A stretch of 64,000 nucleotides of DNA, from assembly GCF_035083965.1 (NCBI RefSeq), contig NC_089738.1:14472734-14536733 (forward strand), read 5' to 3'. Under the pieces are notes generated by a model that was not told the DNA's origin, did no database searches, and saw only the letters and a list, made by a program, of their open reading frames with translations. A program made the translations under genes and the position numbers. Origin of the DNA: Branchiostoma lanceolatum. Its lineage: Eukaryota > Chordata > Leptocardii > Amphioxiformes > Branchiostomatidae. This document shows positions 1-17,405 of this stretch, piece by piece (the first letter of the stretch is position 1; every line of letters starts with the position of its first letter).

Positions 1-2
1 TC

Positions 3-600
3 CTGAAGCTACCCTGCCGCCACATCTTTGCTGCACGCCGAGGGAAAGGCTTCGACGAGTTTGACGCAACACTTTGCTTCCAACGGTGGACTCGCCAATA
101 CTACCTGGACCACTGCGGCATGGCTAGACCTCAGCTTGCGGATACACTAGTGGACCAGATGAGAGATCCACCAGCATGCCTGGATGCATCACAACAAGAG
201 AAGTACAGCAAGGCTGTCCACTTAGCACAGAGGTTAGCCCTGGCAGCTGCACGCCTTCCTCATCACGACTTTGTACAGGCCGTGTCTTGTTTGGAGACGG
301 TCGCTTCAGCGTGGGAGAGGCAAGAGCAAGTGATAGTCGCATCTATGGACCCCACTCCTCAGATTCAGAACGGTAAATGCCTAAAATGACACTTTCATTT
401 ACTGTAAACTCATTTACTTTTGCTGTGGATGCACCGGAACAAATTGATAAAATACAAATTTATGTTGCAAGATACTACATGACTGTGCTTGTGTTTCACT
501 TGTAGGGACGTACACCAGTCTATCGAGTATGAGTGTCCAAGAGGCCAGGGTGGATGAGGACAGCTGTCAGCCCCCAAGGAAGAAAATCTGCCAAGATTGA
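3..600 (+). CDS. SWIM zinc-finger protein, C-terminal two exons (ZSWIM3/MULE-transposase-like)
   Basis: The 5' part lies outside the window. The reading frame is open from base 3 to a donor at 373 (exon 3-372). It resumes after an acceptor ending at 505 (exon 506-600, TGA at 598-600), and the split Gly codon joins in frame. The first residues (LKLPCRHIFAARR) match the C-x-H second half of a SWIM zinc-binding motif, followed by a basic/aromatic segment (FQRWTRQYYLDHC) typical of ZSWIM1/3-like, MULE-transposase-derived proteins. The rest is helical and polar, and ends in a basic PPRKK patch. SWIM domains bind DNA or protein, but the function here is unknown. It could be a domesticated host gene or a remnant of a MULE element. 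The intact intron and the downstream AATAAA favour an expressed gene. Confidence 0.6.
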
Positions 601-752
601 AGAATCCTCCAATTTAACATGTGACCACAGTCATTACACCAGCAACACATTCCCTTATTATCATTGTTCAAACCTCCCTTGGGCATAAGCTTTGTATGTA
701 CTTGTAGAACCAAAGGGGTTTTAATCAGATAAACCTCCTTGGTGTTTTTGAA

Positions 753-758
753 TAAAAG
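753..758 (+). promoter_or_regulatory. Poly(A) signal AATAAA of the SWIM gene
   Basis: Canonical AATAAA about 150 nt after the stop codon of the SWIM zinc-finger gene, a normal 3'UTR distance. Confidence 0.5.
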
Positions 759-1840
759 AGCTATAGAAAGTCAATGAAACATTTTCATGATCATTTTGCT
801 TGTTTTTGTCTTGTTCTCATCATCAAAAGCATCTAGCAAAAGGTCTATGTTATGATGATACCTCTCAGCACAAAAGAAAGAACATAGAGAGATTTTATTT
901 CAGTGATCCAGGAGGCTTTGGTCTTCCTTTTCATTAAAAAAAAAACTAAGAGAAAAACTTTGATGTCCTGGATGAAAAGGTAAAATGTTTTAATTTACTT
1001 TGTGACATTTTGTTAAAATACAAAAGTTATAATTTAGCATATTGTATGTGATCAGACACTAGTAGTTGGTGTAAACAATAAATTGAATAATGCTTTCTTT
1101 TTCATACAATAAAAAGAATTTCACACCTTCCCCATTTCTAAAGATGGTACAATAGCCCAGGTGAAACATTAGCATTGACAATGGGCACACTGTTGACAGA
1201 CACAATAGATATCACCATGACAACTGGCTCATTTCAAACACTAAAAGTTTGGGTGTAAGTTTAGAAGCAACTCAGGCTTTCAGACTTTTCAAACATGTCT
1301 ACATCACTTTGTACTCCACAAAAAGTATAATTTTCAAAATTAAAGAAATGCAGTGAATACTTAGTACATGTACTGTGAACATATATTGCCTAACTGGAAA
1401 GAAACTTGAAAAAGTAGGGGAAGGAAAAGTAATGTCTACAAAGTCACTGTTTTGGTCATTTTTCTACATCATAAGTTGAATATACCTTGTTAGTTTTATT
1501 ACACTACAAGTTGTAGTACAATGTGATATACAAAGTATGAAATTTTATATGACTTTGTTTTCTTCAATAATTTGTGAGAACAACTTGGACTACATGAAAA
1601 TATGGGGGCTTCGCATGACTTGCTTTTACGCTGTTAACCATTATGCTATGAAGGTTAAAAATGACGCAAACCTGTTGAAAATTAACTATCAAATGTCATT
1701 TACCTGATTGGAGATTTAAAATTCAGAATACTTGCAGTTTTGAAGCCAAAATAAGAATACCTACCTATAGCATATGCAAATCCGAATGCAGATCTGATGC
1801 ATATTCATATCTTATACTTAGCACAAATCATTAAACTCAC
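759..1840. other. AT-rich stretch with no recognised gene
   Basis: I see no conserved coding exon on either strand. If the RNF168-like gene continues leftward, this is its intron, and the SWIM gene would lie within or beyond that intron on the other strand. Confidence 0.4.
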
Positions 1841-2353
1841 CTTAATGTCATTGTCCTTGAACTCACACAATAAAATGATGTCACACACTTTACCGTGTTG
1901 ATTCTGCCAAAGAAGGAGGCGTGTACAGGCCTGTTTCTTGACAATTTTGAGGTGCAAAATATCAGGAAATCTGAGACTTAAAAACACACATCTTGTCTCA
2001 CCTTCGTCGCTCAGATCGTCCTGGGTATCATTCTCCTCGCCCCGGAGTCTTCTCTCGCACTTTTCCGGGTAAAACCGCTGAATCTGTGCCCATCTCTCCC
2101 TGTTGACAAGCGTGTGTTCCCGCGCGTTCCTTCGGGCCCAACTCGAGATCCGCAGCCGACACATCGGACAGACGAAGTTTGCCTCGCCGTTCTGGACGTT
2201 CTCCTGGAAGCACGGCATGCACAGCTCGTGTGAACACGGCATGGTGACCGGCTCCACCAGGATCTCCATACATATCGGACATATCACCTCAGACAAGGCG
2301 GGTTTCTGTGAATAATCCACAGTTTGGGACGACTTTTTCCTCGGTGGCGCCAT
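1841..2353 (-). CDS. RNF168: RNF168/RNF169-like RING E3 ubiquitin ligase, first exon
   Basis: The ATG is at 2353 on the minus strand. Residues about 24-64 form a C3HC4 RING (CPICMEI, MPCSHELCMPCF, CPMCRLR). It is followed by SSWARR, LVNRERWAQIQRFYPEKC and an acidic segment, the same order as the RING plus following helix of vertebrate RNF168. That enzyme ubiquitylates H2A at DNA double-strand breaks. The exon end is ambiguous. A GTGAGA donor would end it at 2002, after about 117 codons. The frame stays open to a stronger GTGAGT donor that ends it at 1841, phase 0. The last 54 residues of the longer version look unlike RNF168, so I favour 2002-2353. Later exons are not visible in the window. 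The gene is transcribed divergently from PCID2. Confidence 0.75.
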
Positions 2354-2638
2354 TTTTTTCGTGAAAGAAAATCAAACTCTCGCCCAACTCTCGCGCTGGA
2401 GGAGATCTCGCGAGACCATTGTGAGGGTCACAAGGAGTTTTAGAACGCTTGCATATGCATTATCTTCAATAATACGGTTAAATGTGACCATTATTAGACA
2501 GCTACTACATCAATTCGTCCTAATAGAATAAACAAGATGAAACATGGGATGTTAACTTTTACAAATAATGTCATTTTTATGTGTATGTGTCACCAATTTG
2601 ACAGAAATGTTACATACAGAGTCCCAAAATAGGAAAAC
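2354..2638. promoter_or_regulatory. Shared bidirectional promoter of the RNF168-like gene and PCID2
   Basis: Only 285 bp separate the two start codons. The RNF168-proximal half is CpG-rich and contains the perfect palindrome TCTCGCGAGA at 2406-2415, with a CTCTCGCG half-site just before it. This CGCG element is known to drive housekeeping, often bidirectional, promoters and is bound by BANP in mammals. No TATA box is evident. Its activity here is inferred. Confidence 0.6.
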
Positions 2639-9662
<7,024 letters not shown>

Positions 9663-9684
9663 ATGGACATGTCATCACAAGGAG

Positions 9685-9735
9685 CATGGTCAAACCATGG
9701 ACATTTCTCTGAACATGGTCAAACCATGGACATTT
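9685..9735 (+). repeat. Tandem duplication in the PCID2 3'UTR
   Basis: The segment CATGGTCAAACCATGGACAT occurs twice with a 29-bp period, just after the PCID2 stop and just before the MITE. Each unit contains a CCATGG palindrome. Confidence 0.7.
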
Positions 9736-9743
9736 TCTGTGTA

Positions 9744-9936
9744 CAGTCAAACCCGTACTAGTGACCACCTCTCGATAAGGACCACCTGGCCAATGTGACC
9801 ACTTTTTGGTGGTCCCTTAGATAATTTTTCCCATTCACACAAGCATTAAGAATCCTGTCTATAGTGACCACCTGTCCACACAGACCAGATTTTATTGTTC
9901 CCCTAGCTGAGTGGGTTTCTTGGGCAGGATTGACTG
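9744..9936. mobile_element. MITE-like element with CAGTCAAAC ends, copy 1
   Basis: A 193-bp element starts with CAGTCAAAC after TA and ends in ATTGACTG. The interior (GACCACCT, CTGGCCAATGTGACCACT, GGTGGTCCCTTA, CACCTGTCCACA) matches the copy at 42691-42894 along its whole length. TA flanks and inverted ends suggest Tc1/mariner-type mobilisation. It lies in or just after the PCID2 3'UTR. Confidence 0.7.
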
Positions 9937-11140
9937 AAGTTATTTCATACACCTTATATGTGCCGCAGCTTACTCCGGAAGAAATCTTTTACTTTTATTG
10001 TTTTCAGTTTATTTTGCACACTACATTGGTACATATTTGGTACAATAACAAATACAATAATAGAATACTTCTGCAAAATTTCTTTCGGGACCAACGAGAC
10101 CAATTTTTGTAATTGTGTTGTCATTCACAGCTTTTATAATACATATGTACTTTAATAGACAGCAGATAAAGTTGGTGTTCAGTTAGAGAAAAGCCCTTGC
10201 TGACTCCTATAATCAGAAAGGTCAGCTTTCAGAAAAAGGAGCCAAGTCTTAGCGGGACTTTGCTGGTAAACACTTCCCTCATACGGTTACCAGGCTACTA
10301 ATGCCCACACTTGAGTTACTCAACTCCAAAACACGTACAAGTGTACAAGATCAACATGATATGGGTACAGTGTCATTTAAACACTTTTAACTGTAATATC
10401 TTTACCATTACTACAAGTCAGTAGTGATAGATCTTTAAAAGATTGAAATGCTGTTAAACTTTACACTTTTGCAGTGATTTTATTTTCAAGGGGACCTCTA
10501 TAAGGCAAATATGGGTCTCTAATGTGCATGTAATACTACAGCACTACAGAATAGTTTCAGTAAATTTGAAACATCACGAAAATGTCCTTTTCCTACCTAC
10601 CCTGAAATAAAATCACAGTGAAAGTAAGTGGGTTTGCAGTAAATCATGCATACAAGTGTTATTAAGGATTTATATACATGCATTGGTTTGATCTGTATAA
10701 ATCCGTTTCCATAAGTCATGGATAAGGTAGATTTTAAATGAAGTAAAAGGTATAGATGAAAGGTACCATCCCTCTTGATCTTTTTCTAGTGTTGACTGAT
10801 AGCATATCTTTGAAGAATAATTTTGAAGTGTCTGATTGGTTGAAAATGTTTAGTTGAATAAGTTGGACCTGTGAAAAGTTCACTAACACCCTACTTTATT
10901 CCAAGGCTTTAACAATTCACAAATAGTTGTTAACTTAGACACTTAGACGTGGTTGTAGAATGGATGGTTTAGTTCAGCACCAAGGACAGGGTATGGTCGG
11001 CAATGGGGATAGGAGAGTTTTTGTTAAGATGCTGGAGAAAGAAAGCGAAAGTGATCTCGAGCCAGTTTAGCTCAAATGAACTCAACAAACAAAAGACTGG
11101 TCATTATAGGGAAGACAGATGCTATGTGCTGTATTTACAG
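9937..11140. other. Intergenic stretch without a recognised gene
   Basis: AT-rich, with no conserved exon seen. Around 10560-10640 there is a fragment resembling the ACTGTAAAT MITE family described at 25801. Confidence 0.35.
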
Positions 11141-11325
11141 GTTCATTGTACCGCCGGGAAATTCCCCCAGCTCTCATAGACAAGTACAATAAACAGTTGA
11201 CCACGGCTAAACGTACCGTCCTAAAGCTGACCTCACAAATCAAGCGAACGCCGGCCGAATTTGTAGATCGGGCGGAGCTAGCCGAAGTTCAAAATCGCCC
11301 GAGCGTCGATCATATTTTTGACTGA
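11141..11325 (+). other. Coding-like exon of unknown origin
   Basis: A sequence with good acceptor context (TATTTACAG ending at 11140) opens a 60-codon frame to TGA at 11323-11325. It is markedly more GC-rich than its surroundings and has a plausible helical protein composition (RREIPPALIDKYNKQL, RAELAEVQNRPSVDHIFD). I recognise no family. It may be the terminal exon of an unseen gene, a captured gene fragment, or part of another element. It directly precedes LINE copy 2. Confidence 0.3.
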
Positions 11326-11333
11326 AAATCTGC

Positions 11334-12549
11334 CCATCACAAATTCGAAGGGGCTCCTTCACACCTACAACTCACACCACAGGTGGAAAGGACAAAGCAA
11401 GAGATGACATCATACACATGCTGCAAAACATCTCAGACAACAGACTACCGACAACAGTCGTCTTCACAGACGGCTCTGCCCTGGGAAATCCAGGCCCCAC
11501 CGGCAGTGCTGCTGTCATTTACGAACAATGGGGAAGCACTGAACCCTTTGCAGTGCGTAAACCAGTGGCAAGCAGATCCAACAACTACGAAGGGGAGCTG
11601 GAAGGTCTTCACCTAGCCATAGAAACACTCTCCAGACGACCATCTACCGCTAATCATGTCCTCATCCTATGTGACTGCAAGGCTGCAATAGAATCAGTCA
11701 CAGGTATACAGCAAGTCACTGCATACAACAACCTTGTACATAGCATCAGAAACAAGCTACGCTCCCTCCATCTACAAGGACACACAATACAGTTCACATG
11801 GTGTCCCGGTCACATGGGCATACCCGGCAACGAGATTGCAGACAAAGAGGCAAAGTTAGCAGCAGCTGAAGCTGCTAACACCCAGATGAACGCATCATGG
11901 ACAAGACAACAGGCCACGAAACACATTGAAACTCAAGCACTCATGAGATGGGACCGAAGAACAAAGCTGAACACAAAAAGCGAATACATGCAGAAGATAG
12001 CCATGAACATGAAGAAGAAAGGAAAAGCACTTGGAAAGAGACGCACACAAATCAACATCAACCGAATAGTCAGTGGCCACACAAAACTCAATGCCTACCA
12101 AAACTGGAAGAACCCTGAGACGTCTCCAAACTGCCCTAACTGCGACGCCCCGGAGACTACCAACCACTTCCTGTACCACTGCGCCCGCTATGAAAGGGAA
12201 AGACACCAAATGCTGCAGGAGATCGAAAGCACATACGAGACCTACGGCACGCCAGCGGAGAACAGACACACGGACATCGTCACTCTAGCTGGAATGAGAG
12301 AAGACCTCACTGACGTAATCAACACACAGATGTAACGTTACAGAACATTCTCCCAGTACATCGAGAGCACTCGCAGATTCGACGTGCTCAACTGAAACAC
12401 ATCCAGCAACACGCTACCTCAAGTCACCAAGTGCTTAAAACCTAGCGAGAAATCAACAAGAACTGAAACCTAGCGACCAGCACAGCACCTGGAGACCATG
12501 TCTAACGAAGTAATAGACGTTAAACAAGGACAACAACAACAACAACAAA
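11334..12549 (+). mobile_element. 5'-truncated non-LTR retrotransposon (RNase H 3' end), copy 2
   Basis: Nearly identical to copy 1 from 11456 onward, with the same RNase H residues, zinc knuckle, 3'UTR and (CAA)n tail. It extends somewhat further upstream: the frame is open back to about 11334, so the exact 5' end is uncertain. A 6-bp insertion near the end of the ORF, after the codons for NTQM, introduces TAA and shortens the ORF by about 20 codons relative to copy 1. Direct orientation, about 8.6 kb from copy 1. Confidence 0.85.
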
Positions 12550-13103
12550 GTCCGTCAAACACAGCTGTCAAAGACAGTCACATGAACGTGAAATTCTTCA
12601 GATTTCACAACAAAGTATTTAAACCAGAGTTCCTTCATCAGTTGAGTTGTTGTTGATGATCATTGCTTCACGTCCATTTTCCGCTAGACGTGGTCTTTGC
12701 GTGTGACACAAGTGATGTCATTTGCGTGGTTGCAACATCGGGTCGCCAGGGTGCTTCGCTCCTAAAGAACATCCTATCCTTAGATACGACTGAGCGTCGG
12801 ACAGCACGATATGTGTATATCGATCGGTTGCATACCATTTAGCGCTTCCAAGGCTTCTGTGCTCGTTAAATACCTCGTTTGTATCACGACTGGGCTCTTG
12901 AATACCTGAAGAGTACCTTGTTTATCTCACAACCGTGGGCTGTCACCAAGGAACGCGTGTTCGAACGAACTACTTTATGACATCATTACTGATTCGAACA
13001 TCGGCAGACTGTCAGACATCTTGTGCATATGACCTTGCCGCGGTGAAACGTTCAACAAGATCGTTCTTGAAAAAGGTACGTCCGTGATATTTTCCCCGCG
13101 GAT

Positions 13104-14127
13104 ATGTTCATTCTCGCTAAATACGGCGATGGACAGTGTTCGCTGTTCAACCCCGACTGTATGGTAGTGAACCTGGTGCGGCACATGAAGGAGAAGTGTG
13201 GGTATCCGGAAGAGACTGGGCTGGACCTAGTAGATCAGAACGGGGAAACCCGGGGACTGTCCAGGTATCCACCCCGCACCAACGCCGCAAAGCTCTTCAA
13301 CGACAGGTGATCTTTTGATTTTATCATTAAATTATTCATATCATTTTATTTTTGTAACCCTGGAGTATCAACGTTGTCACGCAAAGAACCTGACACAGTC
13401 ACGAATCATCTGTATTGTAAACATTTCAAAACTATTCGTGGAATCGATTATACTTCAGTTAATCTTTTTTAATACGTATATATATTTGTACATGTATAGA
13501 TATACGCGACAACTTTTACCTCCATCGGTTCTGAATCAAGTCTTTCCTACTTGCATGTTCCTTCGCGAAATTGCTCAAGTTGAATTCCCAGTCGAAAAAT
13601 AAAAACTGACCTGAGGAAAATTCAAGTGTTCGCTACTCCGTGTCGGAAAGAAGGTCTACGGTAGCTAATTTTATCATTCTGATTTCACATCGCAATTGTA
13701 TTGAACCTGTACGTGTGTGTTGCACGACCACAGGAATGTCTACATCCTTGTGAACATAGAGCGCGCCCCGGACGGCTCGTACCGTGACGTGGTCCCCCTG
13801 ATCGAGGGCGGCGCCGAAGCGGTCCCAGAACTCCACAAGAAGATGACAGATCATCTGCAACAGCTCGAAATGCAGAGGCTAGAGGAGGTCAAGAGAGAGA
13901 ATGAACGCAGGGAGAAAGAGAGGGAGCGTCAGAGAGCATTAGAACTTATAGAAGAGGAGAGACATCACAAAAAGAAAGTCTCTATGGCATCACCGGAGAG
14001 TTTGGCCGTGGAGAAATCCACACATAAGAAAACTCCCGAAAAATCTCGCCCAACTTCTCGCATGTCTTTGGAGGGGAAGGGTACTTCCAAAGTCAACATC
14101 AGCAGAGGCCGGGGCCGGAAACATTGA
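13104..14127 (+). CDS. CXorf65/C22orf15-like family protein, two exons
   Basis: Exon 1 is 13104-13306 and exon 2 is 13734-14127, joined through a split Arg codon to give 198 residues. The N-terminus (MFILAKYGDGQCSLFNPDC, then VVNLVRHMKEKCG) is a ubiquitin-like beta-grasp fold as in vertebrate CXorf65 and C22orf15. RNVYILVNIERAPDG is the second conserved block. Residues about 108-155 are a charged helix (EEVKRENERREKERERQRAL), probably coiled coil. The tail is basic and disordered (RGRGRKH). Function is unknown in the family. The ATG is preceded by a CpG-rich 5' region of about 500 bp. Orientation is convergent with SPRYD7. Confidence 0.75.
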
Positions 14128-14794
14128 CTCTCCCATTTAGGGTATTGGTTTGCACTTCATTTTCAAATCTGTTCTACAACTGTTTGGACAACCCACCATG
14201 AACGTTACTCAGAGTGTAGTTAGGAAAGTCAAAGCCGTTTTCCAGATTCGTACTCGGTTTCCAATACGACCAACCATGTCAATGTGTGGCATTGTAGATA
14301 TGAATACTAAACTTATACTGTTAAGTCTTAAGGTTTAAAGTCCTTGGAGGCAGCAGCATGAATGATATACCTGTTCATTAAAATGGAATGCAAAAGAAAT
14401 AGATAACCTAGCGTTTCGATCACAATTTGTCGTATGTCTTGTTTAATTGTAGGTCATGGATTATTACGTTACATGTCTATTCATCACTTCTTGTCACTCC
14501 TCTGTGAACATGACTATCATATGGAAAACTGACAAAGACACGGATCAAAAGCAATACCTCCCCGTCAATTAGTAGGCTCTCTCATTGACCCCGTGACTTG
14601 GAACGTCTGTCAGTTGTCACACCAGGTTGATAAGTTACTAAATCTGCCAGCTTTGAACTTCATATTCTGTCACTCAAGCAACTTCCCTTATTCTAGGACC
14701 TTTTTAACCTTCCTTTCCTGTCAGTCTGTGCTGAGACCATTTCCTGTAACTCTGTGGCGAGATGTGCCTAGCATATGGAAATAACAGTGGAAAC

Positions 14795-14823
14795 TCACAC
14801 ACACGCGCACACACACACACACA
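14795..14823. repeat. CA microsatellite
   Basis: Dinucleotide (CA)n with CG interruptions, in the probable 3'UTR of the CXorf65-like gene. Confidence 0.85.
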
Positions 14824-14866
14824 GTCAAGGCAAATGGACCTCGAAAATGATACATGTACATGGAGT

Positions 14867-14872
14867 AATAAA
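14867..14872 (+). promoter_or_regulatory. Candidate poly(A) signal of the CXorf65-like gene
   Basis: AATAAA about 740 nt after the stop codon. It is the first canonical plus-strand signal I noticed. A further one lies near 15057. Confidence 0.35.
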
Positions 14873-17405
14873 GTCACACAACACAGGTTTGTACTGTTGG
14901 TTTGTATGCTTGAGTAACACACCGATTACATGGGCTTTTACAATGGAATACAAAAGCTACATACATAACATACAAGGCTGCAATTTCACATTCCTTAAAA
15001 AATGGGGCTACTCTATTTGAAAAGTTCAGGCGTGCCAGTCAAGAAGACTTAAGGAGAATAAATCATAGCTGAGTTTTGAACAACAAATGAATAGATGTTA
15101 ATTAGAATAAAGGAGGAGGCAGGTAACATTTTTGCCCTCCTACCCCCTTAACTTTAGAAATAGAATAGCCCAGGATTTTATGGCGAGTATAACAACACAA
15201 AACTTAGTCTGTACAATGATACACATGGTACAGAAATGATTTCATGCTCGAGAATGCGGTGAGATGTGTACATGAAAACAATATCCAAAACTTTTGCTGT
15301 AAACAAACTTTTCACATTGCAGAAGGTTCAGCAAATGCTACTCTTCCTAAATCATCTTGGTGATAAATTGTAGTGTACATTTAAAGGAAAAAATCCCTAT
15401 CTACTGACACTCATTTTTTCATGACTGTATTCAGAAACACAACATTGATTTTCCGAGGCCTTAGACATTACAGCTATCAATAGTACTAGTATGATGACAT
15501 TGAACCACTGTGAAATAACACCTAGGTTACATTCAATGTTACTCTGTACATGACTGTTAATACCTTTGGCTATTAAGCACTTGGCAAATGTCTAAATATT
15601 ACAGTCACTTTCTACATCATACCGGCAATGATATCTGCATAGTAGAATTATCACAAAAATATCTCATTTCTTCATTAATGTTCAGTGTTAGCAACATATC
15701 ATTTTTCAAGTCTGCACATTCAACGTACTGCGACAAGTAGAGCTGATACTAGCACTACACACTTTTCCATACTATTTCTATGGATCTGGTTATGAATAAT
15801 TTTACTAAAAAGTTCAGCTGCAATGCAAAAAAAGCTTTTATGATTATAATCTGATTGTAAGTCGCTAGAATATACAAAAATGACCAAAAACCATTGAAGG
15901 AAAGTCAGATACAAAGGATTTTAGGTGAACTAAACTGTTGTAAGCACTGCCTGACATGAGATCTGAATGGTGACTGTATTGTCGTTATTACTCTCATTTT
16001 CAACCTTGGAAAAAATCACTGAATCTTCATACAGTTTATATTTCAACCATACAAAAACTGCACATAACCTAACAAACCCTTTTGGACCATTCCATTAATC
16101 TATTTATCAAATTTCCACAGCTACAAGTTGCACTGGAGTGAAAGCCATACTGATTTGATTACATGGATGACATCCTCTGAGCATCAACTATTTTAAGATT
16201 TATGGTATCAAATGATGTGACCAGACCCTAAACCTACAACGAAAAAATGCACCATCTGACCTCATACAATTACATCTCTTGTTCATTATCATTCTGATAC
16301 AAAAATTCAATAATTCTGTCAAAGAATCCAATTTCACATCTCTCAGCATTATCCAAGAAAACGACAGAAATGATTTATAGGTTTATACAAAATGTCAAGG
16401 AGGCCTCCAACACATCATAATTAAGGCATTGCATACGTATAATACTGCAACCTACACCTCGCCTTATCAAATATAATACATATGTAGTTGAAAGCAATTA
16501 TTAAATGGCATATCTAAGTTCCCTTATGACAAAATACAAGTTTATCAATGAAAAAGGCAACAAAATACTAAATCTTAACACCAATTCCCTGCCTTAGCCA
16601 AGTATGTTAACATAGCCCTACTACAAAGCATACTTTTGTAGTTATTCTAAGATTACTTATTTTACATGTACTCCTTAATTCGTCACTGACACACTTTCAA
16701 AAATATTCTAGCTATAACTGTACATCATTTGCTCCTAGAGGGTCTCTTGTATTACTTTAATTTTGTTATTTGTACACCAGCTGGCTTTGTTAAATGTTAG
16801 TACACCACATTATGACTTACTTTCGTAAGAAAACCAGTGTTTTGTCCTTTGGTTTCATGCTTAGGAGTTAAGAACTAAATTTCCTGTAACTCTATAACTT
16901 TTGCAGCAGTCAACAAGCTAACTTTAGTTGTTCACATTGATGTATATTGATATATAAAGTCAGGGTATCTCACTAAACTGTGCCTTATTGCACCAAATCA
17001 ATGCAGAAACTTTTTGCCAATTTTCCCTTGCGACAAATTGGTGCCGAATGTCTTTTGCAAGTTGCCGCCATTAGGTGTAGTCCTGTGAGATACCTGCTTC
17101 AAGTTGCGTGTGCACTTGCACCAAATCATTCATATTAAGAAACACTGCATAATGATGACTTTGAACTATGAATTACATACACCTTTTTTACGTACAGCTT
17201 CTACATTTTAATGTCTAGCCAGTAAAATCTTCTATATCTAAAATAACTAAATTCTTTGCAGTGTTGAAAAAGAGCAATTTGAATTCATCACTCGCTAAAT
17301 GAACACATTTTGCTGCAGTTGAAAGAAACATCTTGCAGCGTGACATATCGTTGTGGTTGTCCAGTACTCTACATCGTACAAATATAAAAAGGATGTGACG
17401 TTTCT
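14873..17405. other. Convergent intergenic region, no recognised gene
   Basis: AT-rich sequence between the 3' ends of the CXorf65-like gene and SPRYD7, with no conserved exon on either strand. A minus-strand ATTAAA (plus TTTAAT at 17207-17212), about 200 nt after the SPRYD7 stop, is a candidate end of that transcript. Confidence 0.4.
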
